From Nemertoderma westbladi (Eukaryota; Xenacoelomorpha; Nemertodermatida; Nemertodermatidae): a stretch of 26,928 bases of DNA. The notes under the pieces were generated by a model. That model saw only the letters and a program-made list of their open reading frames with translations, was not told the origin of the DNA and did no database searches. Made by a program: the position numbers and the translations under genes. This document shows positions 1 through 9,287 of this stretch, piece after piece. Position 1 is the first letter of the stretch; each line of letters begins with the position of its first letter. Where the stretch lies: positions 1 to 26,928 of the forward strand of contig JAUCBJ010005657.1 of the NCBI GenBank assembly GCA_032718475.1. Direction: 5' to 3'.

Positions 1-125
1 AGTAAATAAATAAGGTGTTTTGCTTTGTAGAAAGATAGGTAAAATGTCTTGACTAACAATTTTATGAAAATACTAAATTTGATTTTGTGATTAAATTATT
101 TCTAAGCTTCCTTGACTGCACTACA
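1..125 (-). repeat. 3' LTR of the gypsy element, partial
   Basis: Bases 1-125 match 4369-4502 almost base for base and end in the same 'TGCACTACA' (TGTAGTGCA on the element strand). The left copy lacks 9 bases ('TATTCGGCA' region) present in the right copy at 4486-4494. The remainder of this LTR lies outside the window, so the target duplication cannot be checked. Confidence 0.93.
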
Positions 126-140
126 CATCTCCCCCCATTA
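126..140 (-). other. Polypurine tract of the gypsy element
   Basis: On the minus strand the bases immediately before the 3' LTR read AATGGGGGGAGATG. A purine run directly against the LTR start is where plus-strand DNA synthesis is primed in LTR retrotransposons. Its position agrees with the LTR boundary at 125. Confidence 0.85.
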
Positions 141-198
141 AGTTATGGAATAAGAATAACTAAAACTAAGAGTCAAAGAAATGTACTCGCTTTCCGCT

Positions 199-1441
199 TC
201 AAGTAGTAATGATGTTTCGCAGTTGAGATTGTGAGTTATTTTCTTTGTTAGTTTTACTATGTAATATCTTATGAGGTTTTAGTTTCTTGGTTGGAGGGGG
301 TTTCTTATTAACATTACCGGTATAACAAGGTTTTAAGCGGTCGATTGATATTCGTTGCTCTCCTCTAAGAGTTTCGATACAGAAATGTTTATCCGTTCTA
401 CTGAGAACTGTAAATGGTCCTTGGTAAGGCGCTTCTAATGGTTTGCGGACCCAATCGATTCTAACGAAAACTTTGTCACAAGTCCTTAATTGTGGTGGTA
501 AGTATGTTTTCAACATTGGATTGCTCTCTTGGTAATCAGGAGCATTACTGTCTATAGGAAATGCTTGTGAAGTGACTTTAAAAAGTCATAATTAAAAGTT
601 GTATCTTTAGTAGTTAGTAAACAAGCTGGCAACAACGGCTGTGTTCCCGTTACCAATTCAAATGGAGATACATTCGTAACGCTAGATGGCGTTATTCTGT
701 GATTGAAAATAACAAATGGTAAGGACTCTAACCAATCTGATTTCCGTGCTTTGAGTGCAGTCTTTAAAACTTTATGGAATTGTTCTATTTTTCCGTTACT
801 CTGGGGGTGGTAGATGTGGTACGCATACGGTGGAAACCAATCAGCTTAGAGAGTTCAGCTAGTAATTCAGATTCAAATTCACCACCGCGATCTGTTGTGA
901 GGTAAAGGGGCAATCCAAATCGAGAAAACCAGACTTTTATAAATGCAGTCGCTATGGCAACAGCTGTGATTGACGTAACTGGCTCTGCTTCTACGCACCC
1001 AGTGTGTCGATCTATGAACGTTACTACGTGTCGATATTGGTGCTCACCCATGTCTAGTGGACCAATGATATCTGAATGGATATGTGTAAAACGTGGTGCC
1101 AAAGGAAATGGTGTTAGGGGTGTTTTTGTGTGTTGTATTACTTTACTTGCTGGACAAGATGTGCACAATTTACACCATTCCACTATGTCACATTTAGCAT
1201 TTGGCCAAATATAACGATCAGTTATTATACGTATGGTCGATTTAATTCCTGGATGTGACATGTTGTGTAGTTCATTAAATACTGTTCGTCTACATGAATC
1301 TGGTAGGATGGGTCGAGGGTATGCAGTAGTTACGTCGCACTTAATAACTTTACCATTTGCTAATGGAAATGTTTTAATATTTAGCGAATGATCTTCAGGA
1401 GGGATTAAATTGGCTGACTGTTGAGAGGCAATATCTTCCAC
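199..1441 (-). pseudogene. pol: Integrase of the gypsy element, frameshifted
   Basis: This is the 3' part of pol, encoding the enzyme that would join element cDNA to host DNA. The frame starting at 1441 shows a zinc-binding HHCC module (H59, H63, C93, C96, counted from 1441). The first two catalytic acidic residues follow in 'HSDIIGPL' (D124) and 'TTDRGGEFES' (D184). A frameshift near 790-850 moves the third catalytic residue (Glu, codon 785-783, in an NGKIEQFHK context) into another frame. A third open segment (516-199) holds the C-terminal domain, recognisable by 'RIDWVRKPLEAPYQGPF' and 'ISIDRLKPCY'. The order of the three pieces is that of a normal integrase, so this is one broken gene rather than three small genes. 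Short plus-strand frames over it are shadows. Confidence 0.9.
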
Positions 1442-3200
1442 TCCAAAAGAATCAATACTAATTGAAGCGATTTGACATGATAAAGTATCAGCGACTAATC
1501 GACTATGTTACTTTCTCCTGCAATGTATTCAATGGAGTCAATGTATTCAGAAAGGAATGAAAGCTGGCGGTTTTATCTAGGAGAAATGCTCGATGGTTTG
1601 TTGAATGTAGATGTAAGTGGTTTGTGGTCTGTGAATATAGTAACCTGTCAGCCTTCTAAGTTACTGCGGAAGTGCACTGTAGCTTGATATGCTGCTAGTA
1701 ATTCTTGATCAAAGGTTGACCATGAGGTTTCATTTGGTGTTAATCGACGAGAGTAAAATGTAATGGGGACTGATTCTTCTTCTGATATTAACATTAATCT
1801 TCTTCTGATATAAAACTGCGTTAGATAAAGAGTTTTTCAACTTCTGGAAGGTTTCTTTGTGTTCCGATGTCCATTCACCTTCATTGAAGTTTCGTTGTGG
1901 TTGTTTACGTTTCAGTGGTTCAGTTTTGTTTAAGAGAGATTGAAGGGGTGCTACAATCTGACTGAAATATGGTATGTTATGTGTCGTTGATAGAATCCAA
2001 ACATTCCCAGAACCCGTCGTAACTCAGTATAGCTACATGGTTCTGGCATATCGACAAGGGATTTATCTCGTTCAGGTGGAGGTAAAATAACGTCGGCAGT
2101 CACTAAGAATCCATGAAATAAGATTGATGGTTGTACCCACTGGCACTTGGCAAAGTTTATTTGCAGGTTGTGGTGAATTAAACGTTCAAATACCTTTCTT
2201 AGGTGAATGTAATGAGTTGATATATCCTTCGAGTGTATCATAATATCATTGAGAAAAGGAAATACAAATTCCAAATCTTTGAGTACTTCATGTATATCCC
2301 TTTGAAAAGTTTGTGCAACGTCTTTAAGACCATAGGGCATCCATAAAAATTCAAAGAGACCAAAAGGGGTTGTAATAGCTGTCTTTGGAATATCTTCCTC
2401 TGCCACAGGGATTTGATGATATGCTTTAACGAGATCAATGGAACTGAAAACTGTCGACCTTTCAGTTTGCTATTAAAATGCTGTATGTGCGGCAGTGGAT
2501 ATTTATCACTTTGTGTAATGTGGTTCAAAGCTCTATAGTCTCCACATGGACACCAATTATCAGTACTTCCCACCTTTGGTACCATATGTAATGGTGACGC
2601 CCAGGGACTACTTGAAGGACATATTATACCACGAGAACGCATATCCGCGAAAACTTGTTGAGCAATTAGTAGTTTGGTCCCACTAAGTTGACGTGGCTTT
2701 GCGTATGTGGGTTGGCATTGGTTGATGATAATTCGATGCACAGTATTGTGTGGAGGTGTGTCTGTGTGAATAATATCATAATCAAATAACTTAGAATGTT
2801 CTTTGAAAAGACTGGATAATGTTGAATCAGGGTGGTCGATTTCCACTTTAAATATAGATAGACTTTTCGATGTAGTTGGATTGAGATTGCATTTCAGTTT
2901 TGTATAATTATCCACGATTAGTTTATTTTTGCAGTCCAATAGCATGTCATAATTTGATAAGAAATCCAATCCCAAAATGTTTTCTTCAACGTCGGCAACA
3001 TAAAATATCCAAGGAAATTCTCGTCGGAGGAAATTAATTCGGACATGAACTTTTCCGTAGACATTTATGTTATTGCCTGAAATTGCTGTGAGTTTTGCAT
3101 CTGTATTGTCCCATAGTAAGCTTCTAATAAATGAAGAAGGAGCATGCGTTTGGTCGGGAAGATGGTTGCATTCGACGCGGTTTTTCTCCCGGCCAAAGAC
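1442..3200 (-). pseudogene. pol: Protease-RT-RNase H region of gypsy pol, broken
   Basis: The protease end is visible in 'WIFYVADVEENILGLDFL' and 'YDMLLDC', but I see no DTG/DSG active-site triplet where one belongs (about 3120-3200). Reverse transcriptase follows with 'WASPLHMVPKVG' and 'GDYRALNHIT'. A frameshift lies near 2440, then '[15 protein letters not shown]'. The catalytic YxDD box reads FLND (codons 2256-2245), so the first Asp has become Asn. RNase H remains only as scattered frames between about 1950 and 1450 (for example FTDHKPL). The reading frame changes several times, so no functional polyprotein could be made. Assignment to gypsy pol is secure from motif order. Confidence 0.9.
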
Positions 3201-3950
3201 ACTATGGCGTGCATGTATTCGCTTTTGTTCCATAATATACATGGTATCGGCAGATTTTTGGCCATTGCCCTTCGCTGAACGGGAACATAGCTCCGACTTT
3301 GGAGGTAGAAGTGACAGGATAGGGTGCTCTGTAAGTGTTGCTAACACCTCTGTAAACATCACCACTGGTATTAACATTGTTTGGGTGTTGAACTCTGGCG
3401 ACATCATATGAAGTACTTGGTTGAGGGTTTCCACTTGTAAATTGGAGGATGGTGTCCGCCAGTGTTGCGAAATCTTCGGGTGGTAGACCCAATGTGACAA
3501 TCAAGTGGCAATCAAAGCAGAACGCACCGATACTGGAAGTGCTTGTAAGAGTTTGTGCCGAACTAGTTCGTCATCCGCTGTTAAGTTACATCCTCATAAT
3601 TTTCTTTTTATACGCAGATACACTAAGGAGGGCTTTTGGCCATCTAAAGTTACCTGTCCAAGGGTTTCCTCCAATAATTCAGTTTTCGATTTCTGATAGA
3701 GTTGGAGAATGGTAGATTTAATATCGTCATATGATTGTATGTCTGTGGAAATGTTTAAAGCGACGTCTTCTGGCAAATTCGCCATAACGTGGTGAAATTT
3801 GGTTACCTCGCTTGTAATGTTGGCTAATGTAAAGTGGGATTCCAACATTCTGAACCAAACGCTGGGGTTAGAACGGAAGAACACCGGGGGTTTAACGGAA
3901 ACGCGAGCGATGTTTAAAGCGTTACCAATATTTTCGCCATCACCATCCAT
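3201..3950 (-). pseudogene. gag: Gag of the gypsy element, frameshifted
   Basis: Gag would form the particle around element RNA. The first frame begins with an ATG at 3950 and contains 'VSVKPPVFFRSNPSVWF' followed by 'FTLANITSEVTKFHHVMANL', the conserved N-terminal block of CsRn1-type gag (DUF7041-like, from memory). It stops at 3594. A second frame (3504-3202) carries 'LGLPPEDFATLADTI' and ends in the finger 'CRYHVYYGTKANTC', the CHCC variant typical of this group instead of a CCHC knuckle. At least two frame changes separate the pieces. The ATG lies about 100 bases downstream of the 5' LTR, as expected for gag. Confidence 0.88.
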
Positions 3951-4032
3951 GATTCAATCGACAAGAGTTAATCAGTAACTGAGTTTCGAGAGAGTTTTTC
4001 CCATCTGGAGTTGAAGGTATAATAATAAGGTC

Positions 4033-4050
4033 CAAGATCCGGGTCACCAA
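4033..4050 (-). promoter_or_regulatory. Primer binding site, tRNA-Trp type
   Basis: Immediately inside the 5' LTR, the minus strand reads TTGGTGACCCGGATCTTG. TGGTGACCC is the complement of the 3' end of tRNA-Trp used by CsRn1-like elements and some retroviruses; the match beyond nine bases is imperfect. Its position next to the LTR end (TTTACA) supports the call. Confidence 0.8.
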
Positions 4051-4502
4051 TGTAAAGGTTTGGACGTTGTCTTTGTTATGATGAAAATATTATAGTTTTA
4101 GTTCTGCTTTTTAATGTCTATATTTTCAACTTATTATTACGGTCTCCAAATATAACTTTACCGGTAATTAAATCTATTCTAATTCTCTTTCTCTCTCTAA
4201 TTAATGAAAGTTACATGCAGTATTGAAGCAAGCTAGTGTTAGTGGTTTCTTGCAGCAGACATGTAAGATGTTATTCTGATAAATATCTGTTTAATTGACA
4301 TCTACTGTATAAGGGCTATTATTGAGACTACATCTGTTTTGCACATGAAATCAACATGCTGTATCTCAAGTAAATAAATAAGGTGATTTGCTTTGTAGAA
4401 AGATAGGTGAAATGTCTTGACCAACAATTTTATGAAAATACTAAATTTGATTTTGTGATTAAATTATTTCTAAGCTTCCTTGACTATTCGGCATGCACTA
4501 CA
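4051..4502 (-). repeat. 5' LTR of the gypsy element, about 452 bp
   Basis: On the element strand it opens with TGTAGTGCATGC and closes with CCTTTACA, giving the usual TG...CA ends, and it is followed directly by the primer site. Bases 4369-4502 are repeated at 1-125. It would carry the element promoter and polyadenylation signals. Confidence 0.9.
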
Positions 4503-5447
4503 GAACTACCTCTGGAATAAATCTGAGAATTGTATTTCATTATAAAAACAAAAACAAATCAATCTTCCAGGATGCGTAGCACGTCAAAGATAAATTATGT
4601 TATTTAAATTATGTAATTAAATTATTATTATATGTGTGTACAACTAAGCACTGTTTCACAGGAATGAAAATTTATTATATTTGTCAATGGTAACCTTAGA
4701 GGGATGATAAGGGGGCAATCAAGCAACACGTGTCATTCAGTGTGTGTTCGCGCTTTTAGACCTTTAGCAGTTTAACCTGCCAAATTTAGGTGTCTTCTAG
4801 GTTATAAATCGACTTTAGCCTATCACAAGTAGTTGATACACATAAAGCTACATTAGCCGAAGCCAGCCTATGCGCGACCATTCTCCCACGGTTAAGGGAG
4901 ACTGGATTCGGATGCTCTGACCTTATTGCGGTGTAGGCCTACTGTATTATTCGACTGATCGTTAATATATAATCTCTGACAAATATTATTCACTTTCGGG
5001 AAATATTAACAGTTCCTTTAGGACGTGGCGCTCTAAGTATGTAAACAGAGTTATGACTTACACTAAACACAACGGGATGGCTAATGATTCACGTATAAAG
5101 CGCATTCTTTAGGAGATGCTTTGTTATATATCACACTCATGCACACTACCGCACAATGCTGCACACCGATCTGCCGACCTTGACTAATTTTAATCATATA
5201 TAAGGAGAACAGCAACTGACACATGTAGGGTCTATGAAATAGCATTCAATTCACTCCAAAACCACTATAATGTAAGTCGCAATTGCTATATGTAACCGGT
5301 CTCTCTAACCTTCAGTATATCAAGAAGATTGGGGTTTTCTGATTATTTATCGATATTCTCCAAATATAACAATATTCCATCAACTGATACAATTAATAAC
5401 CGACAGTAAATAGCAGTAAAATAATGCGGTGTTTGTATGTGATCAGG
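4503..5447. other. No recognisable gene (945 bp)
   Basis: This is AT-rich sequence between the gypsy element and the next repeats. I find no long open frame, RNA gene or repeat boundary in it. A short stem (CTCCC...GGGAG near 4890) is too small to interpret. Confidence 0.6.
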
Positions 5448-5482
5448 TTTGACAATATGACAATATGATATGATATGATAAC
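5448..5482. repeat. Short ATATG-type simple repeat
   Basis: The sequence repeats GACAATAT twice and then GATAT several times before 'GATAACAG'. It is a small microsatellite with no coding content. Confidence 0.75.
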
Positions 5483-5778
5483 AGTTATACGTTTCTACGA
5501 TTAAAGCCGTTCTAATGTTTGGTTAAAGTCTGAAACACAGAATAATTCCACAGCCGGTGTTCTGGGCTTAGGAAAAAAGGTAAACAAAGACCACAATGAA
5601 TTGCGCGATTTCCCGGAGGCCTCTGTGCAAGTAAAATGAAAATCGCTCTGATTGGTCGAGTGAGTGAGCCTGAACAAAGAAAGCCAAAAGCTACACGTCG
5701 ACATCTCAGCTGATAGATGTCGTCATCTGAACTACACTGTATTAAGAGTATTTTGGTGCATTGCGGCATAAAATTGCT

Positions 5779-5890
5779 AGTTATGTCCGCTAAAGTACAC
5801 ATACAGAAGAAATGGCTTTTTATGTCCACTAAAACACCTATACAGTAAGGAAACGGCTTTTTATGTCCGCTAAAACACCTACAGAGTACT
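5779..5890. repeat. Three-copy tandem repeat, about 40 bp unit
   Basis: Units start with TTATGTCC(A/G)CTAAA at 5781, 5820 and 5861, spaced 39 and 41 bases, and share a downstream ACACxTAxACAG block. The last two units agree better with each other than with the first. The small minus-strand frames through this region (5501-5829) look like chance frames. Confidence 0.85.
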
Positions 5891-6027
5891 TTGCGGGGAA
5901 AATAACCAGCTAATTCCGCAAAAGCCTTTACACCGCTCCCAGAAAATGGGATTTAATTCTATAAAATATAAAAAATTTTCAAAAAAAAAACAAAACAGTT
6001 TCTAAAATATAAAAATACTCTAAACAG

Positions 6028-7548
6028 TTAGTCTTTCTTGCGAGGACGGCGTTTACGCAGTTTTTTGAGGCTAGCAAGAGTCCTTTTCTATTTGGGGCGA
6101 GCCACTTTACTAGGAGGGCTATAACTCCTGGGTGAAGGGTGCAATACAATTGCATCGGAAGGTTTAGGATTACGGTCGGTGTATCCGCCGGTCGAGGTAC
6201 CTGGTTGAACGATATCAACCTCAGTGGAGCGAGGTCTAACGGCCTTTAGAGCGCGTTTTAGGACAGTGGCTCCTACTGGTCCCTGACGTGTCGTCTGAAC
6301 GATAGCGGTAGGTGGACCGTGAGTGGTGAGAAACTTCCTCGGTTTAATGGTTCTTTCCAACTCGCATTCTCGGGCTCGATATTCGTAGGGCCGTCGATGT
6401 ACTTCCTGTAACTCTGGATGCGAGTTGATAAACAAATCGCCATACTCCGGGTCTTGACGGATGAAATTGAGCAAGTTGTATGAATTAATATCGTTAGGAT
6501 TGATGTTCCTGAGATATTTACGAACAAATTTGGTGGAAATACACTCACCAACACGCTTCATTAGTTCGTAACTCGGTGTGCGTGATTTTTGTTCAACAGA
6601 CGCGAATAGATAAGGATGGAACACGTAAACTCCTTCGTAGGCGCGTCCAGGGTAATAGCGATGGCGTGACTCATAATGTAAATCCGCATTCGCTTCCCAA
6701 GCTCGGATGTAGCGCAGGGTAATCATCTCATCTACGCTTTCCAGATCGCGGTTAAAAGGGCAATCAAAACTGGCATGTCCTTTAAGTTGACAATGATGGC
6801 ATTGAGTCATAAATTGGGGGCAGACTGCGAAAATGTGCAAGTTATTGAGTCTGCAATACGCACAATAGATCTCCATCATCGGTTGTTCATGGAAATAGGA
6901 GCAGGGTACGTCTGAGTCCATGGGGGTGAAATGATCTCTCGGAGCGCATAATCGGCAACGTTTTCGAGAAACATAGTTGGCGTGCCGATAATCGTATGCG
7001 GTGAGACATTGTGGACCTTGATACCATTCCAAGACGTAGTCGTTATCGCTGCTCCGGGGCGCTGTAGGCTGAATCTCCTCAGATTCTAAGCATATTGGTT
7101 CGTCTTCCAATTGCATAGCTGAGGTAGGTGCGGCTGTTTCCTCAAGCGAACCCACTGTCTGAACTTCCACGATAGAATAACCCGTGGGTATTCGAGGTCT
7201 TTGTATAACAGATGAATGTAAGTTCTGTATACAAACGTCCTTGAAAATGGCGAATCCAGCGCTGTCTAACTTCTCAGCAGCTGAGTCTCATAGGCTGAGC
7301 TTGGTCAGAGCGCGGTCCTTGAACTGACTATCAACGTTACGGAACGGAGTCAGAAAGCGCCTGAAACATTCGAAGCGGATGAATTTATTGTGTTCATCTA
7401 GCTTGGCGAGTTTGGTTCCAAGTATTAAGGGATGGGCGCATATAGTACGACTGCACACATCAGCTAGCCAACCGGCAAGTGCGGCATTTTCAAAGATCGT
7501 GTATATAGCTAAGGAGGGACGAAGTGGAACACTCATAAAGCTATACAC
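6028..7548 (-). pseudogene. Frame C: zinc-knuckle protein, unrecognised, with in-frame stops
   Basis: Unrecognised. The frame is open from above 7548. Its first ATG (7536-7534) overlaps the stop of frame B as ATGA. An in-frame TGA (7290-7288) interrupts it, coding resumes without a shift to a TAG (6090-6088), and then about 19 more in-frame codons rich in Lys/Arg run to TAA at 6028. Numbered from the Val codon at 7170, it holds C72-x2-C75...C90-x3-H94, then C103-x2-C106-x5-H112-x4-C117, then C124-x2-C127-x4-H132-x4-C137. The last is an exact retroviral-type CCHC knuckle and the one before it is a near-knuckle. A Pro/Ser-rich stretch and basic tail follow. Nucleic-acid binding (gag, nucleocapsid or capsid-like) is the natural inference. 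Codon usage is CpG-rich, unlike the flanks. Confidence 0.72.
6760..6957 (-). other. Cys/His zinc-binding array in frame C
   Basis: These codons contain three consecutive Cys/His clusters. The final one, C-x2-C-x4-H-x4-C with a Gly before the His, is the canonical zinc knuckle of retroviral nucleocapsid and related RNA-binding proteins. The middle one has x5 instead of x4. This is the strongest functional clue in the A/B/C region. Confidence 0.85.
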
Positions 7549-9287
7549 GGCGTCAATGGTCCGTCAAAGTATAATCGAGAATAATGATCTCCATATACTT
7601 GTTGGTAGTTGATAGGATTTCCGACCTTGAAATTCCATCCATATTCTTGAAAGGCAAGATGTCCGATGGAGGTTCGTTGTACTTTAGTGATGCCGCTGGG
7701 TGTATTGGCATACATAGTTCGGAAGAAACCTCGGCCTTCTGCCCAGGGAGCAATCAGCTGAGTATCTACGAAAGGATATGGGATATTCTCCATGTTCCTA
7801 AAGTCGTTTTGGAGATCTCCATAAACAGCTGAGCCGATTTTAAGGATTCTTTCGTTAAACAACATCTCGAGCACGGGCTGGGGTAACATCGATCCATCGA
7901 TACCCATGGCTGGTTTGCGCTCGGTGTCAGTGATGTAACGCTGCGCGAGTTCGAATTGTCCATGTTGGAGTTTCTTTTGTATCTCGGTGAGAGTCTCAAA
8001 AGAATAATCAATCACATCGGAACACGCTCGAGTAAATACGTGGGTGGAACCAGCTAGTCCTCGTATATGTATCATGCGCGTGGTTCCCAGTTCTCCAACC
8101 GGAACGCTACCTTCGTTATCGTAAGTGACAACTCTATACATCTCGATAATGTTAAGAGTCTCGTTCCACTCTTTAGTGGCGTTTTCTAGAGTCATTCCCA
8201 CTGGATGCCACAAGGTGGCGCATTCGCTAGCATTAGGTAGATCTCTATACTTCAAATACTGTGAAGTATATGTTTCTACATCTCCATATCATTGTATTCT
8301 TTCCTCCTCGAATAACACGTCGAGATTCCAGTGGACTAATCGAGTTTTGATAAATCCATCGAGATTATACGGAGGTATTGTATCTTTCTCTATTCTGAAA
8401 ACATTGTAGGGTTTTCGGAATGAGTTTACTTTCACTAACTGATCCAGATGTTTCTGCAGTTGTTCGAGTTCGACAAGATCGAGAGGATTTATTAGTGGTA
8501 GAAACCTTAAACTATGTGTAGGATCTTCCGGTTTTACCATGTAATATTGAGTTAGATTGACATAATAAGGGTGATCTTTGATCCCATAAAATGAGTTCGG
8601 TAAAGGTCTAGCGCGTATGTTGACCTCGTGTACCATACGACGGACAAGATCCGCTCTATTGTCCAGAGGTTCAACGAGTATACCGTCGACACGAGCGGCC
8701 TCGATTGGCGGACGTTGCAACATAGGAGCTTCAGCGATAAGATCTCGAGATCTTAGGTTGATATCAACCGGTTGAGGTTGTGCCGTGGCGAAAAGTTTGT
8801 CTCCGAAATGGGGAACCATCGAAGGATGGATGATGGTTTTAGAATAGAGATCAGTCATAAGGATTTGAGCTTCTGGCTGGGCTAAAGCTGCTTCTTCTCT
8901 CTCATCCATTTCTATGTGTTTCTCCTCGAGCTGATTTTCCTCCGCTTGTTGTTGTAAACGCTCGTCTAGGAACTCTTGTAGAGAATAGGTTCGTCCACGT
9001 TCGATGTCTTCCTCGAGGTTCTGGATGTCTCGATCGAACTGGGGTAAAGCTAATTCTTTCACCGCTTGGACTCGTTGCTGCAATTCGCGTTTCTCTAAAC
9101 AATCGTAAGTTCCTTTTCCGATCTTCTGCCGAATAGCGTCTAACGCGTTTCGTACAACGCTCTCTTCGACTTCGGTAACGGGTTGTATCGGGGTTAAACC
9201 TGGACGGTTGTACGGGTTGAACGGCCATATTAGATGACCGCGTCCTAATCCGGCTAGATAGGATGGGCGAATATCTAGCGAGCCCAC
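7533..9287 (-). pseudogene. Frame B: unrecognised 580-codon frame with one TGA
   Basis: Unrecognised. The frame opens after a TAA at 9290-9288 and is interrupted only by a TGA at 8291-8289. The codons on both sides are in the same frame, so the 332- and 240-codon pieces are one sequence. The N-terminal third is Glu/Gln-rich and probably helical or coiled-coil ('LEEDIERGRTYSLQEFLDER'). The rest is a globular mixed composition with many aromatic residues, which I find suggestive of a capsid-like fold but cannot prove. There is no early ATG (first Met about 110 codons in), so expression by a +1 shift from frame A is more plausible than independent initiation. It ends in the ATGA overlap with frame C. 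Confidence 0.7.

Larger units (their letters stand above)
1..4502 (-). mobile_element. Ty3/gypsy LTR retrotransposon, CsRn1-like, decayed, 3' end cut by window
   Basis: Read on the minus strand, the order is 5' LTR (4502-4051), primer site, gag, protease/RT/RNase H, integrase, polypurine tract, and 3' LTR (125 to the window edge). The protein order PR-RT-RH-IN is that of Ty3/gypsy. Three features point to the CsRn1 group: a PBS starting TGGTGACCC (tRNA-Trp type), a gag finger of the form CxYHxxxGxxAxxC, and the gag opening with 'PPVFFRSNPSVWF'. Every coding segment carries frameshifts or stops and the RT catalytic box is mutated, so this copy is not autonomous. The first 116 aligned bases of the two LTRs differ at about three positions plus one 9-base indel, so the insertion is not very recent. 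The assignment to Ty3/gypsy is firm; the clade is inferred. Confidence 0.93.

Noticed and set aside
954-1214. Plus-strand 86-codon frame, and others at 3067-3411 and 3449-3715
   Set aside because: They lie antisense to gypsy integrase and gag/pol and have no features of their own.
5501-5829. Two overlapping minus-strand frames of 67 and 105 codons
   Set aside because: Composition looks random, no motif is present, and they run through a tandem repeat.
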